The notes under the pieces were generated by a model. That model was not told the DNA's origin and ran no database searches. It worked only from the letters and a program-made list of their open reading frames with translations. A stretch of 45,825 nt of DNA, from the NCBI GenBank assembly GCA_003388555.1, contig QQVD01000038.1:1-45825 (forward strand), given 5' to 3'. Below are positions 42,418 through 45,825 of this stretch, in pieces. Numbering within the stretch: position 1 is the first letter of the stretch; each line of letters starts with the position of its first letter. The translations under genes were made by a program, and so were the position numbers. The stretch comes from Acidobacteriota bacterium (GTDB taxonomy: Bacteria; Acidobacteriota; Thermoanaerobaculia; Multivoradales; Multivoraceae).

Positions 42418-44033
42418 CGGACAGCGCAGCAGCAGGCGACCGCGGGCGCCAGGGAGCAGCAGAGGGCGGCGGAGCGACGCGGCAGATCCGCAAGGTGCTG
42501 ATCGCCAACCGCGGCGAGATCGCGGTGCGCGTGCTGCGCACCCTGCGCGAGATGGAGATCCGCTCGGCGGTGGTGTTCTCGCAGCCCGATCGCGCCACGC
42601 CGGCGGTGACCTTCGCCGACGAGGCCTACGAGATCGGCCCGGCGCCGTCGAGCAAGAGCTACCTGCGCGGCGAGGCGATCCTCGATCTCGCCGAGCGCAT
42701 CGGCGCCGACGCGATCCATCCCGGCTACGGCTTCCTGTCGGAGAACGCCGCGTTCGCCGCGGCCTGCGAGGAGCGTGGCGTGCGCCTCATCGGCCCGTCG
42801 TCCAGCTCGATGGCGGCGATGGGCTCGAAGATCGAGAGCCGCCGCCTGATGATGGCGGCCGGCGTGCCGGTGGTGCCCGGCGGCACCGATCCGCTGCCCG
42901 ACCTCGACGCCGCCCGCGCCGCCGCCGACGAGGTCGGCTACCCGATCATGCTCAAGGCCTCGGCCGGGGGCGGCGGCAAGGGCATGCGCCTGGTGCGCGC
43001 CGCCGACCAGCTCGAGTCGGCCTTCCGCGCCGCGACCTCGGAGGCGGGCTCGAGCTTCGGCGACAGCTCGGTCTACGTCGAGCGCTTCGTCGAGAACCCG
43101 CGCCACGTCGAGATCCAGGTGCTCGCCGACGAGCACGGCAACGCGGTCTCGCTCGGCGAGCGCGAGTGCTCGCTGCAGCGTCGCCACCAGAAGGTGGTCG
43201 AGGAGGCGCCGTCGGCCGTCGTCGACCCGGACCTGCGCCGGCGGATGGGCGAGGCGGCGGTGCAGGCGGCGCTCGCGGTCGGCTACTCGAACGCCGGCAC
43301 GGTCGAGTTCCTGCTCGCTCCGGACGGCGCCTTCTACTTCCTCGAGATGAACACCCGCCTGCAGGTCGAGCACCCGGTGACCGAGCTGGTCACCGGCCTC
43401 GACCTGGTCGCCTGGCAGATCCGCGTCGCCCGCGGCGAGCGCCTCGATCCGTCGCTGGCGCGGATCGAGCCCAACGGGCACGCCATCGAGGTCCGGGTCT
43501 ACGCCGAGGACCCGTTCAAGGGCTTCGCTCCCTCTCCAGGCGTGATCCAGGCGCTGCGCCTGCCCGAGGGGCCGGGAGTGCGCAACGACTTCGGCATCGA
43601 CGCCGGCTCGGAGGTTTCGATCCACTACGACCCGATGCTCGGCAAGCTGATCGTCTGGGGCGAGGACCGCGACCAGGCGATCCGCCGGATGCGGCGGGCG
43701 CTGGCGGAGATCCGCATCGGCGGCATCCGCACCACCGTGCCGCTGTTCGAGCAGATCTTCCGCGACGAGGACTTCTGCGCCGGCCGGCTCGACATCGGCA
43801 TGCTCGACCGCAAGCTGGCGAGCGGCGAGTTCGCGGCTCCCGAGCGACCGGTCGTGGAGGCCGGCGAAGGCGCCGCGCCGATCGAGGCGGTGCTGCGGCT
43901 GGCGGCGCTGATCGCCCACGTCGAGTCGCAGGGGCAGCAGGGCTCGGCCTCCGGCGGCGCGCGCGCCGCCGAGCGGGCGCCGCGGCGCTGGGGTCAGCTG
44001 GCGCGGCTCGACGCGCTGCGGGGGCGTCGGTGA
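42414..44033 (+). CDS. Biotin carboxylase subunit of an acyl-CoA carboxylase
   Basis: 539 aa. Starts IRKVLIANRGEIAVRVLRTL, the usual N-terminus of biotin carboxylases, after a 24-aa Ala/Gly-rich extension. ATP-grasp glycine loop KASAGGGGKGMRLV, YVERFVENPRHVEIQVLADE, FLEMNTRLQVEHPVTE and HYDPMLGKLIVWG are all intact. The enzyme carboxylates biotin on its carrier protein with ATP and bicarbonate. It is about 80 aa longer than E. coli AccC, due to the N-terminal and an Ala/Gln-rich C-terminal extension. The biotin carrier gene follows after 92 bp. No carboxyltransferase is in view, so whether it serves acetyl-, propionyl- or another acyl-CoA cannot be told. Confidence 0.95.
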   Translation: MTDSAAAGDRGRQGAAEGGGATRQIRKVLIANRGEIAVRVLRTLREMEIRSAVVFSQPDRATPAVTFADEAYEIGPAPSSKSYLRGEAILDLAERIGADAIHPGYGFLSENAAFAAACEERGVRLIGPSSSSMAAMGSKIESRRLMMAAGVPVVPGGTDPLPDLDAARAAADEVGYPIMLKASAGGGGKGMRLVRAADQLESAFRAATSEAGSSFGDSSVYVERFVENPRHVEIQVLADEHGNAVSLGERECSLQRRHQKVVEEAPSAVVDPDLRRRMGEAAVQAALAVGYSNAGTVEFLLAPDGAFYFLEMNTRLQVEHPVTELVTGLDLVAWQIRVARGERLDPSLARIEPNGHAIEVRVYAEDPFKGFAPSPGVIQALRLPEGPGVRNDFGIDAGSEVSIHYDPMLGKLIVWGEDRDQAIRRMRRALAEIRIGGIRTTVPLFEQIFRDEDFCAGRLDIGMLDRKLASGEFAAPERPVVEAGEGAAPIEAVLRLAALIAHVESQGQQGSASGGARAAERAPRRWGQLARLDALRGRR

Positions 44034-44125
44034 GACGGCTGCTGCCGGCGACGGGTCGTCGCGCGGGGCGGCGGCGGTAGCGCGCCGATCGGGAATCAGG
44101 GAGCAGGCAGCAGGGAGGTCGCGAG

Positions 44126-44713
44126 GTGGAGCTCTACGTACGGCAGCAGGGAGCGGCGGCGGCCGCCGCCGCGACGGAGTCGGGCGAGGCGCTCGGCCAG
44201 GACGGGCGGGCCGAGGTGCAGCGCGATCTCGAGCACCCGCAGCGCTGGCAGATCGAGCTCGACGGCCGCACCTGGGTGGTCGACGCGGTGGCCAGCGGCG
44301 CCAGCCGCAGCCTGCTGATCGACGGTCACCAGTACGAGGTGCTGTGCCAGGAGGAGGGGCGCGAGGAGCACGGCGGCAGCCGCTTCGTGGTCTCCTGCCG
44401 CGGCCTCGAGGAGCGGCTCGAGGTGCTCGATCCGCTCGCCCACGAGGCGCTGCTGGCCGAGGACGCGGCCGGAGTCGGCGGCAGCCAGCGGGTGACCGCC
44501 TACATGCCAGGCAAGGTGGTCAAGGTGCTGGTCGAGGCGGGCGCTCGGGTCGAGGCCGGCCAGGGGGTGCTGGTGCTCGAGGCGATGAAGATGGAGAACG
44601 AGATCCAGGCCGAGAGCAGCGGCGTGCTGGCCGAGATCTTCGTCAGCGAGGGGCAGGCGGTGCAGGGCGGCGATCCGCTCTTCGAGGTGGTGGCGGGCGG
44701 CGAGCCGGAGTGA
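44126..44713 (+). CDS. Biotin carboxyl carrier protein (acyl-CoA carboxylase)
   Basis: 195 aa from GTG 44126, with GGGAGG eight bases upstream. The C-terminal biotinyl domain (about residues 122-190) begins RVTAYMPGKVVKVLVEAGAR and has the biotinylation motif EAMKMEN with Lys155. The N-terminal part (WQIELDGRTWVVDAVASGAS then LLIDGHQYEV) resembles the linker region found before biotinyl domains in propionyl/methylcrotonyl-type carboxylases rather than E. coli AccB. It should carry carboxybiotin from the upstream biotin carboxylase to a carboxyltransferase encoded elsewhere. Confidence 0.93.
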   Translation: MELYVRQQGAAAAAAATESGEALGQDGRAEVQRDLEHPQRWQIELDGRTWVVDAVASGASRSLLIDGHQYEVLCQEEGREEHGGSRFVVSCRGLEERLEVLDPLAHEALLAEDAAGVGGSQRVTAYMPGKVVKVLVEAGARVEAGQGVLVLEAMKMENEIQAESSGVLAEIFVSEGQAVQGGDPLFEVVAGGEPE

Positions 44714-44729
44714 CCCCGCGCCGGCGGGG
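44714..44729 (+). terminator. Hairpin directly after the carrier-protein stop
   Basis: CCCCGC-GCCG-GCGGGG starts one base after the TGA at 44711-44713. There is no T-tract. It stands between the convergent carrier-protein and lpxK genes, so it may slow transcription from either side; weak evidence. Confidence 0.35.
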
Positions 44730-44903
44730 GATGGGATGCCCGATGCTGGGATCCCGAGCCAGGTTCCCGAGCCGGCGATCGCGATCCCCGAACGTGATTC
44801 GTAGCCCCTGATGCCTCGATCCGCGCACCGCGGGTGGCGGTGTGCCGGCCGTCGTGCACTGCCGGTGCGCCAGCTCGGTGGAGCGCGGTTCTTGGTGCGC
44901 CGT

Positions 44904-45825
44904 TCAGCCCGGCGCCGCCTCGATCTGCGCCACCCGCCGGTCCAGCCACTCCAGGAGCTGGCGCGACGGCGTCGCGCGGGAGGTCAGCCGGTGCACCGCC
45001 AGGCCCCGGGAGCGCAGCGGCTCGGCCAGCTTGACGGCGTCCTTGTCGGTGGTCAGCACCGGGCTGCGCCGCCGCCGGCAGGCCGCGACGATCCGTCGCA
45101 GCGAGGCGGCAGGGTAGGCGTGGTGGTCGGCGAACTCGAGGTGCTCGTGGATCTCGAGGCCGAGCGCCTCGGCGCTGGCGCGCACCCGGCCGCCGGCGGC
45201 GACGCCGGTGACCAGCACGAAGCCGCCGCCCGGCTCCCGGTCGAGGGGGTCGCCGGGATCGCGGGAGTTGGGGGAGTCGCCAGGGTCGGTGGCGAGCTCG
45301 ACCCGCAGCCCGCTGGTGAAGGTCGGGATCTGCACCCCGACGTGGCGCAGCGGCGCCGCCAGCCGCTCCTCCAGCCCGCGCTCCTGGGCCTCGCCCTCGC
45401 CGAGGGGAGCAGAGGTGAGGACCGCCGCGTCGGCCGCGGCCGCCGCCGCCAGCGGCTCGCGCAGGCGGCCCGTCGGCAGCAGCCGGCCGCCGCCGAGCGG
45501 GTCGTGCCAGGGGAACGCCAGCAGGTCGAGGTCGCGGTGCAGGGCGACGTGGGAGAAGCCGTCGTCGAGCACGAAGAGGTCGACGGCGCCGAGCTGCTCG
45601 AGCGCGTGCAGGCCGCCGCGGTGGCGGTCGCCGGCGACGACGACGGCGAGGCGCGGGTCGGAGCGCGCCAGCAGGTAGGGCTCGTCGCCGGCCCCCTCCA
45701 CCGCCACGCGCGGGCCTTCGCCGTCGCCGGCGGAGACCACCAGCGCCGGGGCCCGGCGGGCGCCACGCCGGCCGTAGCCGCGTGACAGCACGCAGACGCG
45801 GCGCCCCGTCGGCGCCTCGGCGGGG
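44904..45825 (-). CDS. lpxK: Tetraacyldisaccharide 4'-kinase LpxK (N-terminus beyond window)
   Basis: About 307 residues visible, running off the right edge; the nucleotide-binding GGTGKTP region must lie outside. Visible blocks: GRRVCVLSRGYGRRG, VVAGDRHRGGLHALEQ, LFVLDDGFSHVALHRDLDLL, GRLREPLAA and, near the end, VLTTDKDAVKL. These match LpxK, the inner-membrane kinase that phosphorylates the lipid A precursor at the 4' position. It shows the organism makes lipid A and is Gram-negative. A Pro/Asp/Gly-rich insertion (TDPGDSPNSRDPGDPLDREP) interrupts the middle. The gene converges on the biotin carrier gene. Confidence 0.93.
   Translation of the reverse strand, partial: PAEAPTGRRVCVLSRGYGRRGARRAPALVVSAGDGEGPRVAVEGAGDEPYLLARSDPRLAVVVAGDRHRGGLHALEQLGAVDLFVLDDGFSHVALHRDLDLLAFPWHDPLGGGRLLPTGRLREPLAAAAAADAAVLTSAPLGEGEAQERGLEERLAAPLRHVGVQIPTFTSGLRVELATDPGDSPNSRDPGDPLDREPGGGFVLVTGVAAGGRVRASAEALGLEIHEHLEFADHHAYPAASLRRIVAACRRRRSPVLTTDKDAVKLAEPLRSRGLAVHRLTSRATPSRQLLEWLDRRVAQIEAAPG

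Overview
The window comes from a high-GC, Gram-negative bacterium. The Gram-negative call rests on lpxK at the right end. Other clues are a sigma-54 (NtrC-type) regulator, a type IV pilus minor-pilin operon with PilY1, selA, Calx-beta/FG-GAP secreted proteins ending in an 'LFADGFESGD' tail, and remnants of a REP-associated (RAYT/Y1-like) transposase. I infer Acidobacteriota (Thermoanaerobaculia-like) or, less likely, Myxococcota. This placement is by overall gene flavour and was not tested against a database.

Left part (1-17.6 kb): a TPR lipoprotein-like/periplasmic gene (cut by the window edge) and a small conserved hypothetical gene read leftward. selA and an NtrC-family response regulator read rightward with a GTGA overlap. 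A long leftward pilus block then runs pilD - sensor kinase - [405-bp spacer with a sigma-54-type promoter] - fimT/gspH-like - pilV-like - pilW-like - pilX-like - FxLYD-like protein - pilY1 - second FxLYD-like protein. The kinase and the distant NtrC regulator look like a split PilS/PilR pair. The matching sigma-54-type site in front of pilA at 35 kb suggests that the pilin and its minor-pilin operon share control.

Accessory island (17.8-24.5 kb): an Rhs/YD-repeat gene without a 5' end, frameshifted at a small palindromic insert, ends in an intact, lower-GC C-terminal tip followed by a small membrane protein (candidate immunity). Next comes an array of short REP-like repeats with two copies of a truncated RAYT-like transposase C-terminus sharing a 588-bp block that reads as identical, and then a DUF4258-type toxin/antitoxin pair.

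Right part (24.7-45.8 kb): two tandem giant secreted FG-GAP/Calx-beta proteins; two M20-type metallopeptidases flanking a pilA/GspG-like pilin with a strong terminator; a GT-C/AftB-like glycosyltransferase convergent with a UbiA-type decaprenyl-phosphate phosphoribosyltransferase; a YfhO-like membrane protein translationally coupled to a biotin carboxylase; a biotin carboxyl carrier protein; and the C-terminal part of lpxK running off the right edge.

No rRNA, tRNA or CRISPR array was seen. All homology statements are from reading the sequence, not from searches.
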